A stretch of 64,000 bases of DNA from Clostridium sp. 1001275B_160808_H3. Lineage in GTDB: Bacteria > Bacillota > Clostridia > Clostridiales > Clostridiaceae. This document shows, in pieces, positions 54,777 to 63,947 of the stretch; the stretch's first letter is position 1, and each line of letters opens with the position of its first letter. Below the pieces are notes generated by a model. That model was not told the origin of the DNA and ran no database searches. It worked only from the letters and a program-made list of their open reading frames with translations. Both the position numbers and the translations under genes were made by a program. The stretch spans positions 27,108 through 91,107 of the forward strand of contig NZ_JADNAT010000016.1 of the NCBI RefSeq assembly GCF_015550425.1, written 5' to 3'.

Positions 54777-54779
54777 ATA

Positions 54780-55496
54780 TTACAACTCTAAATTATCTCT
54801 ACTTATAGCAGTTGCAAGGAAAACTAGTAAACTAGATAAAAATGATTTCCAAGCTTTAATTATGCCTCTTTTATCATTACTTTGTCTACTTGCAATCTTT
54901 GCCTCTTCTAAACCTTTATAGTTAATATCTAAAAATATTCCTGTAGAATACAAAAACATTGCATTAGTTATTTTAGGAAAATTCTTAGTATCAATAAATT
55001 GATCTGATTCATTTGTATTAAATAATTGATCTGAAACTTGTGCTTTTAGACTATATAAATAATAAAGATTTAAAAATGTAGCTAATATTATAATATATAA
55101 TGTATCTATAGATAAATTTAATGTCTTCAATTGAGAAAATAACTCATCTCTATTAGGAACACTTGCATTATTCTGAGAATTATTATTTTCTGCTTCATTA
55201 TCATTATTTATTTCTGCTTCATTATCATTATTTATTTCTGCTTCATTATCATTTTTTATTTCTTCTGCTCTTTCATCTATATGTTCAAAGTATATTTTTC
55301 CATTATCTAATTTATCTTTAATATTATTCTCATTAGTACTATATTGTTTATTTCTATTTATGTTATTTTTTCTATTTCCTACTTCATCATTATTTTGCGA
55401 CTTAGAAGAATTATTTTTTTCATAACTCCTTATCTCTTTTGAAGAGGAACAATGATCTTTATTCTTTTTACTATTGTAAGTATTTTTAGATTTCAA
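54780..55496 (-). CDS. Asn/Glu-rich repeat protein with C-terminal membrane segments
   Basis: I do not recognise this 238-residue protein. The first half is highly polar and probably disordered, rich in Asn, Lys, Ser and Glu, with three tandem copies of an 8-residue unit (NDNEAEIN). The second half holds a TM helix (about LYIIILATFLNLYYLYSL) and a second hydrophobic segment near the end (SFLSSLLVFLATAIS), with FLDINYKGLEEAKIASRQ between. The start is TTG 55496 with AGGAGT upstream. It might be a spore or envelope protein, but no motif proves it. Confidence 0.78.
   Translation of the reverse strand: MKSKNTYNSKKNKDHCSSSKEIRSYEKNNSSKSQNNDEVGNRKNNINRNKQYSTNENNIKDKLDNGKIYFEHIDERAEEIKNDNEAEINNDNEAEINNDNEAENNNSQNNASVPNRDELFSQLKTLNLSIDTLYIIILATFLNLYYLYSLKAQVSDQLFNTNESDQFIDTKNFPKITNAMFLYSTGIFLDINYKGLEEAKIASRQSNDKRGIIKAWKSFLSSLLVFLATAISRDNLEL
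55187..55258. repeat. 24-bp tandem repeat, three copies, in the Asn-rich gene
   Basis: Units at 55187, 55211 and 55235 read TTTCTGCTTCATTATCATTA plus four bases; the first two are identical and the third differs at one or two positions. Being in frame, they encode the repeated 8-residue acidic unit and could vary in number between strains. Confidence 0.9.
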
Positions 55497-55576
55497 TATC
55501 CCACTCCTAAAGGCATAATTATTTATAATATAAAATATGCACTTATTCTTTATAGGATACTAATAATTTATATCTA

Positions 55577-57361
55577 TTAATTAGATGCTTCTTTATCTGC
55601 GAATTGACTGTTATATAAATTTTCGTAGAAGCCACCTTTTTTCATTAATTCATCATGTGTTCCTTGTTCAATTATATTCCCTTCATTTATTACTAATATT
55701 AAATCAGCACTTTTTATTGTAGATAGTCTGTGAGCAATTACAAAGCTAGTTCTTCCCTTCATTATATTTCTCATAGCTTTTTGAAGTAATAATTCTAGCC
55801 TTGTATCTACAGAACTTGTTGCTTCATCTAAAATTAATATAGCTGGATCTTTAAGGATTGCTCTAGCTATTGTTAAAAGTTGCTTTTCCCCTTGTGAAAT
55901 ATTAGATGCCTCTTCATTTAAAAACATGTTATATCCATCAGGAAGAGTTTTTATAAAATGATGAACATTAGCTATTTTAGCTGCTTCTACTATCTCTTCT
56001 TTTGTCGCCCCAAATCTTCCATATTCAATGTTATCATATATAGTACCATTAAATAGCCAAGTATCTTGAAGTACCATTCCAAATATTGAGCGTAAATCTT
56101 CGCGTTTCATATCTCTTATATCTACACCATCTATTTTTATTGATCCACCTTTAATTTCATAAAATCTCATTAAAAGATTAATTAATGTAGTTTTTCCAGC
56201 ACCTGTTGGACCAACTATTGCTACCATTTGGCCACTTTTAACTTCTGCACTTAAATCTTCTATTAAAATCTTATCATCACTATATCCAAATCTTACATGT
56301 TCAAAAGTTACATTTCCTTTTGGATTTTCAAGTTCTATAGGTTTTTCTATATCCTTTATTTCTTCTTCTTCATCTAAAAATTCAAATACTCTATGAGCTG
56401 CTGCTACTGCTGATTGTATTGCTGATGATAATTGAGTTACTTGCGATAAGGGTTGATTTATTTGCCATATATAACGTATAAATGCTTGAAGGTTACCTAC
56501 TGTTATTCTGCCTGCTATTGCTGTTATAGCTCCAACAACTCCAACTGCTGCAATTCCTAAATAGCTCACAAGTCCAACTAAAGGCGACATTATACTTGAT
56601 ATAAATTGTGCTTTAAATCCTGTTGCTCTAAGCTCTTCATTTGCTTCCATAAACTCTTTTATAGCATCATCTTGCTTTCCATATAACTTAATTTCATTAA
56701 AACCTGTATAAAGCTCCTGTACTTTCCCATTAAGCTTACCTAATGCTGCTTGTTGCTTGTTAAATAAATTTTGAGATTTACTTACTATTACTTTTGTAAT
56801 TAAAATGCTTAAGGGAATTATAAGAGTTGCTAAAAGTGCTAGTTTTACATTTATTGAATACATCATTATAAGTGCTAAGCTTAATGATAAGAATGCATTA
56901 ACTACTTGAACAAAACTTTGTTGTAAAGCATTAGAAATAGTATCTACATCATTTGTAATACGGCTTAATACATCTCCATAGCTATTACTATCAAAATATC
57001 TTATAGGAAGCTTACTTATCTTTTTTTGTACTGCATTTCTTATATCTTTCATTGTATTTTGAATTGCATTAGTTAATAAGAAGCTTGCTATAAATGTAGA
57101 TCCTGCGCTACCTATATAAACAAAGAATAATAAAATTAAAATTTTAATAATATAATCAAAATTCACTGAAGCTCCTTGAATTCCTTTTATAATAGCTTCA
57201 AAATCTTTAGTTAATTGTGTAATAATTAAACCTTCTGTTCTTGGAGCTAATGCTGTAAATATTGCTGCTGATACTATAAATAGTATTGCTCCAAGAAATG
57301 ACCATTTATATTTATTTACAAAAGGAGTAATTTTCTTTACTACTGCTTTAAATTTATTCAT
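55577..57361 (-). CDS. ABC exporter half-transporter, catalytic subunit
   Basis: The 594-residue protein has six TM helices (1-320) and a C-terminal ATPase with Walker A GPTGAGKTT, signature ISQGEKQ, Walker B LILDEATSSVD with catalytic Glu, and the H-loop IAHRLSTI. All catalytic residues are canonical. It overlaps its partner gene by 1 bp. It forms a heterodimer with the upstream protein, whose ATPase is degenerate, like TM287/288 and BmrCD. It probably exports drugs or lipids. Confidence 0.93.
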   Translation of the reverse strand: MNKFKAVVKKITPFVNKYKWSFLGAILFIVSAAIFTALAPRTEGLIITQLTKDFEAIIKGIQGASVNFDYIIKILILLFFVYIGSAGSTFIASFLLTNAIQNTMKDIRNAVQKKISKLPIRYFDSNSYGDVLSRITNDVDTISNALQQSFVQVVNAFLSLSLALIMMYSINVKLALLATLIIPLSILITKVIVSKSQNLFNKQQAALGKLNGKVQELYTGFNEIKLYGKQDDAIKEFMEANEELRATGFKAQFISSIMSPLVGLVSYLGIAAVGVVGAITAIAGRITVGNLQAFIRYIWQINQPLSQVTQLSSAIQSAVAAAHRVFEFLDEEEEIKDIEKPIELENPKGNVTFEHVRFGYSDDKILIEDLSAEVKSGQMVAIVGPTGAGKTTLINLLMRFYEIKGGSIKIDGVDIRDMKREDLRSIFGMVLQDTWLFNGTIYDNIEYGRFGATKEEIVEAAKIANVHHFIKTLPDGYNMFLNEEASNISQGEKQLLTIARAILKDPAILILDEATSSVDTRLELLLQKAMRNIMKGRTSFVIAHRLSTIKSADLILVINEGNIIEQGTHDELMKKGGFYENLYNSQFADKEASN

Positions 57362-59088
57362 TATGCAAGTTCCTCCTCTGTAAGTTGTGATGATGCTATT
57401 TCATGATAAATCTCACAATTCTTAAGTAATTCTTTATGAGTTCCAATCCCCACTACTTCTCCTTCATTTAAGACCACTATTTTATCAGCATCCATTATTG
57501 AACCTATTCTTTGTGCCACTATTAACACTACCGAATCCTTAGTTTCTGATTTGAGTCTCTTTCTTAAAATAGCATCTGTCTTAAAGTCCAAAGCTGAAAA
57601 ACTATCATCAAATATATATATTTCTGGCTTCCTAACTATCGCCCTAGCTATTGAAAGCCTTTGCTTTTGTCCTCCTGATACATTTGATCCACCTTCACTT
57701 ATTACCTCATCAAATTTTTTAGGTTTACGCGAAATGAAGTCATAAGCTTGAGCAACTTTTGCAGAGTATTCTACTTCTCCTGTATCTGCATTTTTCTTGC
57801 CAAATTTAATATTGCTTGATATGCTACCTGTAAATAAAAGCGTCTTTTGAGGTATAAATCCAATCTTTTTACGTAATGCATTTAAGTCATAGTCTCTTAC
57901 ATCTACTCCATCTATTTTGATGCTACCTTTTGTAACATCATAAAATCTTGGAATAAGGTTTATTAATGTACTTTTCCCACTACCTGTACTTCCTATAAAA
58001 GCAATTGTTTCACCCTTTTTAGCAGTAAAAGAAATATCCTTAAGCACTGCTTCTTCTCCATTTGGATATATAAATGATACATTATCAAATTCTACTAACC
58101 CTTTAATTTCTGTATCTTTAACTCCATTTTCTGGACTCTTTATTATAGGTTCTTCATCTAATATTTCTTTAATTCTATGAGCTGAAACTTGGGCTTTTGG
58201 ATACATTATAAACACCATTGAGAATAACATAATTGAAAACATAGCATGAAATAAATACTCAATAAATGCTACTAATTGTCCTACTTGAAGAGTTCCTACA
58301 TTTATCATTTTACTTGATATCCAAAATATTGCTATGATTGCTAAATTTAAAAGGAAGAAGAACATTGGCTGAGATATAGCCATAAGCTTATGAAGCTTTT
58401 TAGAAACTTGTGCATATAACTCATTCGTTTCATCAAATCTCTTACCTTCATAATTATCGTTACCAAAGGCTCTTATAACTCTTATTCCTGTTAAGTTTTC
58501 TCTTGATATTCTATTTAGCTTATCTAGTCTCTTTTGTTGAGTTTCTGATAGTGGCTCAGATACCTTTGCTATAATTACAACTCCTAGTATTATGAATGGA
58601 ATTGTTATAGCTAGAACTACAGATAATGAAGGACTTGTTCTAAGTATCATTATTAAACTCACTGTAAACATTACAGGTGTTAATAATGCTGTTCTTAAAA
58701 GTGTATTGGTGAATTGTAAAAGGACAAATGCATCATTTGTAGTTCTTGTTATCATTGATGATACCCCAAACTTATCATACTCCGTATGTGAAAATTCTTG
58801 TGACTTTTTAAAAATATCATTTCTCATATCTCTTGTTATCCCTGTAGAAATTCTTGATGAACAAAATCCTAAAAGTATTGTTCCAAGAACTCCAATAACT
58901 GAAATAATTGAAATAATTATCCCCATTCTTTTTACATAATTAATATCGCTATTTACTATTCCTTTATCTATAACTTTTGCCATGATAGTAGGTATTCCTA
59001 ATTCAACTAAAGCAAAACCAAAGACTGATATAATATTTAGTATAAGAAGCGCCTTATAATTTTTTAAATACTTTAATAATAATTTCAT
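57361..59088 (-). CDS. ABC exporter half-transporter, degenerate-site subunit
   Basis: The 575-residue protein has six TM helices and an ATPase domain with Walker A GSTGSGKST and signature NVSGGQKQR. Walker B reads IYIFDDSFSALD, so Asp replaces the catalytic Glu. The switch is IVAQRIGSI, so Gln replaces the conserved His. This subunit should bind ATP but hydrolyse it poorly, as in asymmetric heterodimers. It is the first gene of the pair. AGAGGAG precedes the ATG. Confidence 0.93.
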   Translation of the reverse strand: MKLLLKYLKNYKALLILNIISVFGFALVELGIPTIMAKVIDKGIVNSDINYVKRMGIIISIISVIGVLGTILLGFCSSRISTGITRDMRNDIFKKSQEFSHTEYDKFGVSSMITRTTNDAFVLLQFTNTLLRTALLTPVMFTVSLIMILRTSPSLSVVLAITIPFIILGVVIIAKVSEPLSETQQKRLDKLNRISRENLTGIRVIRAFGNDNYEGKRFDETNELYAQVSKKLHKLMAISQPMFFFLLNLAIIAIFWISSKMINVGTLQVGQLVAFIEYLFHAMFSIMLFSMVFIMYPKAQVSAHRIKEILDEEPIIKSPENGVKDTEIKGLVEFDNVSFIYPNGEEAVLKDISFTAKKGETIAFIGSTGSGKSTLINLIPRFYDVTKGSIKIDGVDVRDYDLNALRKKIGFIPQKTLLFTGSISSNIKFGKKNADTGEVEYSAKVAQAYDFISRKPKKFDEVISEGGSNVSGGQKQRLSIARAIVRKPEIYIFDDSFSALDFKTDAILRKRLKSETKDSVVLIVAQRIGSIMDADKIVVLNEGEVVGIGTHKELLKNCEIYHEIASSQLTEEELA

Positions 59089-59565
59089 TGCTGCGTAATC
59101 ACTCCTCTTCTTTCAATTCTTTTCAATATAAATAAAAATGAAATAATTAGACTATTACTATTATTTCATCTCTTTAAACCACATATGCAATTTTCATTAC
59201 ATTGTAGCATAGCTTAAAGGAAAAATCCACAAAGTTTTCCAATACACCTTACTTTCCCCTTCATTATATTTATCTTAAATAAAAAAGGTAAAACCTCAGA
59301 AATCTATTTAATATAAAATTTATTCAATTTCAAATAGGCTTTATTTCCTTAAAAAGTTTAATCTTTTATTTTTATAAAGGGCCTCACGAAACGCGAGCCC
59401 CTTTTAAACCATTGATTTCACTTAATTGAAAACTTTTTAAACTTAAATAGAAATTTTTATCTATTATTTGTGTATGCGAAAAAAGAGAAATTTGAATTAG
59501 AACTTCCCTTTTTATCGGCTAATATGAAAATTTATTTTGATGTAGACCTTTTTTAACTTTTAGCA
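59089..59565. other. intergenic region with a dispersed hairpin
   Basis: This 477-bp gap between the exporter operon and the glycerate operon holds the GC-capped hairpin at 59376-59404. No gene with a ribosome binding site was found in the rest. Confidence 0.5.
59376..59404. repeat. GC-capped dispersed hairpin, copy 2
   Basis: Outer stem AAAGGG/CCCTTT and inner stem CCTCACG/CGCGAGC (two mismatches) with an AAA loop. The reverse strand reads CGCGTTTCGTG at its tip, close to the CGCGTTTCGCG tip of the element at 20868. Its outer stem is shorter. Confidence 0.6.
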
Positions 59566-60696
59566 TTATAAGGTTAATGTTCTAACTAAATTCTCAACTG
59601 TTTTCTCAAGATTAATTTCTCCATTCTTAAGAGCTTCCTCTAAAGAACATACACCTCTCATGATTCCAAATATTGAGTTTATTCCTACATTATAAAGATT
59701 TTCTACACCATCTCCAACCTTACCTGCAAAGGCAATTGTTTTTACTCCATTTTTTTTAGCTACAGAAGCTACTCCCATAGGTGTTTTCCCAAATATAGTT
59801 TGACTATCTATTGCACCTTCTCCAGTAAATACAATATCTGCTCCTTTGATTTTATTTTCTAAGTCAGTATGTTTTATAATTAAATCTACCCCTCTTTTAA
59901 GTTCTCCATTAAAAAAGGCAAGTAAAGCTGCTCCAAGTCCTCCAGCTGCTCCAGCACCTTCAACATTAGCTACATCAATTCCAAGTTCCCTTTTAATTAC
60001 TTCTGCATAATTATTTAATGCCATATCTAGTTGTATAATCATTTCTTCTGTTGCACCTTTTTGTGGCCCAAATATTCTTGAAGCACCATTTTCTCCTATA
60101 AGAGGATTGTTTACATCGCAGGCAACCTCAAATGTAACGTTTTTTAATCTACTGTCAAAATTAGTTAAATCTATAGCATTTAATTTAATTAATTCACTAC
60201 CACCAAAATTTAACTCATTACCTTCTTTATCTAATAAATGGCCACCTAATGCTTGAATCATTCCAGCCCCACCATCATTAGTAGCGCTCCCTCCGATTCC
60301 AATTATTATATGCTTTACACCTCTATTTATGGCATCTAATACTAACTCACCTGTACCATATGTAGTTGTAATTAAAGGATTTCTCTTTTCTCTTTCAACA
60401 AGGTGAATTCCACTTGCACTTGCCATTTCAATAATTGCTTTTTCACCGTTTCCTAATATTCCATACATAGCATTTATCTTTTTATCTCCAAGAGGATCTG
60501 TGACTACTGTATTTACAATTTTTCCTCCAGTTGCCTCAACTAAGGCTTCTACAGTTCCTTCTCCACCATCTGCCATAGGAACCTTTATACATATCGCGTC
60601 TTTAATTACCTTTTTTATCCCTCTTTCCATAGCATTACAAGCCTCTTTTGATGTCATACTTTCTTTAAATGAATCTGGTGCTAATATAAACTTCAT
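59566..60696 (-). CDS. glycerate 2-kinase, GlxK/GarK family
   Basis: This kinase of about 376 residues phosphorylates glycerate to 2-phosphoglycerate, feeding it into glycolysis. The N-terminal FILAPDSFKESMTSKEACNAMERGI and MADGGEGTVEALVEATGG are family hallmarks, followed by GSATNDGGAGMIQALGG and GPQKGAT, then FTGEGAIDSQT. The ATG at 60696 with GGAGATG upstream is preferred to 60711. It follows the GntP permease gene by 25 bp and lies in an operon with it, under the likely control of the CdaR-type regulator. Confidence 0.93.
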   Translation of the reverse strand: MKFILAPDSFKESMTSKEACNAMERGIKKVIKDAICIKVPMADGGEGTVEALVEATGGKIVNTVVTDPLGDKKINAMYGILGNGEKAIIEMASASGIHLVEREKRNPLITTTYGTGELVLDAINRGVKHIIIGIGGSATNDGGAGMIQALGGHLLDKEGNELNFGGSELIKLNAIDLTNFDSRLKNVTFEVACDVNNPLIGENGASRIFGPQKGATEEMIIQLDMALNNYAEVIKRELGIDVANVEGAGAAGGLGAALLAFFNGELKRGVDLIIKHTDLENKIKGADIVFTGEGAIDSQTIFGKTPMGVASVAKKNGVKTIAFAGKVGDGVENLYNVGINSIFGIMRGVCSLEEALKNGEINLEKTVENLVRTLTL

Positions 60697-60721
60697 GTAA
60701 TTCATCTCCATCCAACTATAA

Positions 60722-61978
60722 TTATAATATTATACCAAATATTATTGTAGAAACTAAAGTCATTGTTAATCCGATCATTGATTCATATGGTATAAGTTTT
60801 AGTCTTTCTCCCATACTCATATTAACGCTGCCACCTGTTGCATGAAAGAAGCTTCCATGTGGTAAATGGTCTAATACTGTTGCTCCTGCATGAATCATAG
60901 CAGCTGTTCCTAGTGCTGGTACCCCTAATTCTAATATAGTGCTTCCAAAAACTGAAGTTGCTACTGCTGTTCCTGATGTTGTTGATGCTGTTGCAGCAGA
61001 CATTAGTATCCCTGAAACTGGTGCTAATGCAAAGCTAGGTAAACCTAATATATTTATTCCTTCTATAATTACATCTTTTAATCCTGAATTAGATATAATT
61101 CCTGCTAAAGTTCCTGTACCTATTAATAATATTGCTACTCCACTCATTTTTCCTAAACCAAAGGTTGCATATTCATTAATGTTTTTAATTTTTCCCATTG
61201 CTATAGCTCCTACTAATCCCCCTACTGGAAGAGCTATTAATGGATCAATTTCTATCTTAGCAATTGGTCTTAACATTAGTAGAATAATAGTTACTAATGG
61301 TCCAACCAATGCTTTAAAGAAGCTTGGACTATTTTCAAATTTCTCAGAGCTATTCTCTAATTCTACTCTTGAGCCTTTATTCTTGATTTTTTGTGCAATT
61401 ATACAAGTAACAATTAATCCAAAGATTGCAGGAATTATTCCCGCCATCATAACGTTTGTAAGAGAAACTCCTAAATTATCAGCCGCTGCTATTGAATTAG
61501 GATTAGGTGACATAATATTACCTGCCTTACCTCCCCCAATCATTGCTAATAAAATCGATGTTTTGCTTAATCCAATCTTTCTTGCTATGGCAAGTGCTAT
61601 AGGTGATACTGTTATTACAGCTACATCTATAAAAACTCCAACCATAGTTAATACCATTGTTGCAATAGCTAAAGCTATTAAAGCTTTTGATTCCCCTATT
61701 TTTTCTACTATTGTTTCGGCTATTTTAGCTGCTGCTCCAGATTTAATTAATACACCAGCCAAAATACCAGCTGTTAAGATTCTTAAAATTGCTGGCATCA
61801 TCCCCTTAGCACCATTAATCATCAATGTTACTGTTTCAACAAGAGATGCACCTCCAACTAACCCTCCTATTATTGCTCCAATTATTAAACTGTAAGCTGG
61901 ATGAACCTTTTTTATTATTAATGTAATTGCTATAATTAAAGCAACTATTGCCCCTAAGGCTGTAACAGTTATATCCAT
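60722..61978 (-). CDS. GntP-family permease
   Basis: The 418-residue membrane protein has about twelve TM segments and family features such as GGLVGGASLVETVTLMINGAKG, GGGKAGNIMSPNPNSIAAADN and the late MIHAGATVLDHLPHGSFFHATGGSVNM. GntP proteins import gluconate, glycerate or related sugar acids by proton symport. Its coupling with glycerate kinase makes glycerate the likely substrate. GGGGAGAT precedes the ATG. It lies 96 bp after the regulator gene. Confidence 0.92.
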   Translation of the reverse strand: MDITVTALGAIVALIIAITLIIKKVHPAYSLIIGAIIGGLVGGASLVETVTLMINGAKGMMPAILRILTAGILAGVLIKSGAAAKIAETIVEKIGESKALIALAIATMVLTMVGVFIDVAVITVSPIALAIARKIGLSKTSILLAMIGGGKAGNIMSPNPNSIAAADNLGVSLTNVMMAGIIPAIFGLIVTCIIAQKIKNKGSRVELENSSEKFENSPSFFKALVGPLVTIILLMLRPIAKIEIDPLIALPVGGLVGAIAMGKIKNINEYATFGLGKMSGVAILLIGTGTLAGIISNSGLKDVIIEGINILGLPSFALAPVSGILMSAATASTTSGTAVATSVFGSTILELGVPALGTAAMIHAGATVLDHLPHGSFFHATGGSVNMSMGERLKLIPYESMIGLTMTLVSTIIFGIIL

Positions 61979-62002
61979 TAATATCTCCCCTTCCTACTTC
62001 TC

Positions 62003-62016
62003 ATGAATATATTCAT
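62003..62016. promoter_or_regulatory. 14-bp palindrome upstream of the GntP gene
   Basis: ATGAATATATTCAT is a perfect palindrome 25 bases upstream of the permease start, between it and the regulator gene. It may be an operator, but a vegetative promoter here is not clear, so confidence is modest. Confidence 0.45.
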
Positions 62017-62074
62017 ATAATACCCCTAATAGTAAATGATTACATTGTTCAGAGACACAAACTTACAAGCTTTT

Positions 62075-63148
62075 TTATTGTGCACTTGAATAAATAACTT
62101 TATAATAAATATAAGCACTGGTAAGCCTATAACAATCTATTGCATTATTAAAGCATAATTCAGTTAATTCCTCTATTTTAGCTATTCTATATGCTAAAGT
62201 ATTCCTATGTATATGTAAATTTTTATATGTAATTTGTTTTTCGTAATTAGACTCAACAAAAACAATAAAGGTTTCTAAAAGGTCACCTCCATGTTTTATT
62301 AATTTTTCAATTATTTCCTTATTATCTTTATTCTTAGTCATCTTATCAACTTCCGATAAGAAATTTATATCTTTTAATGAAATAATTGTTGCTTCTAAAT
62401 TTAATTTATTTGCTATATTTAAAGCATTCAAAAGTTTATAAAATGATTTAGCTAATACTTCTTCTGCCTTATTATATATAACTCTTACTATTTCCTCTTT
62501 ATTATCACCAATTAACTCTTCTATACGTTTTTCCATACTATCTATTTTAGATTTTAATATTAATACTAATCTATTTGAATTTATATGTATTATAAACTCA
62601 TTTTTTTTAATAAAAGAATCTATAGTTTTCCTTAGAATGTCATTATTACTCCTTCTATATTCTATTAATACAATTGTTCTATTTAATTGAATATCTATTT
62701 CTACTTCTATTCCTCTTTCAATAAATTCTTTATCATAAACTTCCTTTCTATACAGCCATTCATATAAGTATTCTTCTTTTATTTTATTTTTTACTATATA
62801 TTTTTGAATACTGTATTCTTGATTTATAAGAAGTTCGGATGTGACTCTTACTATTTCTCCAAAAGGCCTTACTGTTCTTGGATTACCTGTAATTCCTATA
62901 ACACCAATTATTCTATTATTCAAAGTTATTGGAATATTTACTCCTGGTTTAACCCCATTGTTTTCTTTATTGACTTCTGTAGCCTTCTTTAACTTCAAAG
63001 ACTCTATAGCTCCTAAATGAAGTTGTCCTATTCTTGACTCATCTCCACTCCCTATTATAACTCCGTTTTTATCCATAATATTCACATTATAAGGAATAAT
63101 ATCCATCATTTTATCAACAATTTTTTGTGCTAAATTTTTACTTATCAT
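62075..63148 (-). CDS. CdaR-type sugar-diacid regulator
   Basis: The 357-residue activator has an N-terminal sugar-diacid recognition domain (about 1-135: KNLAQKIVDKMMDIIPYNVNIMDKNGVIIGSGDESRIGQLH, with GVKPGVNIPITLNNRIIGVIGITG) and a C-terminal PucR-like helix-turn-helix (KNLHIHRNTLAYRIAKIEELT). Such proteins switch on glycerate, glucarate or galactarate genes. It lies just upstream of the permease and kinase genes on the same strand. GAGGTGAAA precedes the ATG. Confidence 0.93.
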   Translation of the reverse strand: MISKNLAQKIVDKMMDIIPYNVNIMDKNGVIIGSGDESRIGQLHLGAIESLKLKKATEVNKENNGVKPGVNIPITLNNRIIGVIGITGNPRTVRPFGEIVRVTSELLINQEYSIQKYIVKNKIKEEYLYEWLYRKEVYDKEFIERGIEVEIDIQLNRTIVLIEYRRSNNDILRKTIDSFIKKNEFIIHINSNRLVLILKSKIDSMEKRIEELIGDNKEEIVRVIYNKAEEVLAKSFYKLLNALNIANKLNLEATIISLKDINFLSEVDKMTKNKDNKEIIEKLIKHGGDLLETFIVFVESNYEKQITYKNLHIHRNTLAYRIAKIEELTELCFNNAIDCYRLTSAYIYYKVIYSSAQ

Positions 63149-63207
63149 ATTCTTTCACCTCTATAAATATAGCAAGTACTCAATTATACTAGTTTTTTCT
63201 TAAATAA

Positions 63208-63266
63208 GAGTAATATCATCATCTTATATACAATAATAAATTATATATAAAATGATGATATTACTC
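63208..63266. repeat. 15-bp perfect inverted repeat
   Basis: Arms GAGTAATATCATCAT (63208-63222) and ATGATGATATTACTC (63252-63266) enclose a 29-base AT-rich loop. It lies between the HAD pseudogene and the regulator gene and may end transcription of the former or act as an operator. Confidence 0.65.
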
Positions 63267-63369
63267 AATACACACATATATATACTCAAATAGGTATAAC
63301 AATATATAAATTACCTTATAATCATATAAATACTTATTTTTTTATAGATATATCGGCAATATTTATATA

Positions 63370-63900
63370 TCATAATAAAATAATTAAAAATAGAAAAATA
63401 ATTTTTAAATTATTCTTATTTATACAAATTGCCTTAGCTATTTTATATTTATTATCTATAGCTAGATTTTCAAATGGATAGTTTTCAATTATATTTACTT
63501 TATGCTTATTTCCTAAACCTTCATTTATTTTTTCATAACTATATTCATTTGGAATGTGTTTTCCCGAAATTATTTCATTTTCAGTATTTAAATATGTATC
63601 TACATCATAGTCTTTAATAATTCCTTCAATTTTAAAATTTTATCACAGCTTAATGTATTTAATTTTAAATTTCCATCCTCTGTTAAAATTACTCCTCCAT
63701 TTGAAGCTATTACCTTAGCGCTAACCCCTAAAGCATCTTTTATATGATCTACAAATTCTCCCTGTAGCTATACATATATTTACTCCACTATTAATAGCTT
63801 TCTTTATTGCTTCTATATTTTCATCTGTAATTTTCTTGTCATCTGTTAATAGAGTTCCATCTAAGTCTATGCATACCAACTTATAATCACTTTTCTTCAT
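63370..63900 (-). pseudogene. Cof-type HAD phosphatase, frameshifted and truncated
   Basis: From ATG 63900 the sequence reads KLVCIDLDGTLLTDD followed by KITDENIEAIKKAINSGV and NICIATGR, the start of a Cof-type sugar phosphatase. Near 63760 the frame breaks and continues in another frame as EFVDHIKDALGVSAKVIASNGGVILTEDG. Near 63630 it breaks again and continues as GIIKDYDVDTYLNTENEI to IENYPFENLAI. The reading then ends at TGA 63370 in an AT-rich tail, so the C-terminal half with the GDxxND motif is lost. No single frame can make the enzyme. Confidence 0.88.
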
Positions 63901-63926
63901 TCCTATCTCCCCCTTATTTTTTCGTT

Positions 63927-63947
63927 AGTGTAAAGTTTTTTTACACT
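63927..63947. promoter_or_regulatory. inverted repeat ahead of the HAD pseudogene
   Basis: AGTGTAAA and TTTACACT pair around a short T-rich loop, about 27 bases upstream of the pseudogene start. It may be an old operator or promoter element. Confidence 0.4.

Noticed and set aside
60939..61895. Long open frame of 318 codons on the plus strand opposite the GntP permease gene
   Set aside because: It has no ribosome binding site, a biased Pro/Ile/Ala composition typical of the antisense of a hydrophobic gene, and lies wholly inside a well-supported gene.
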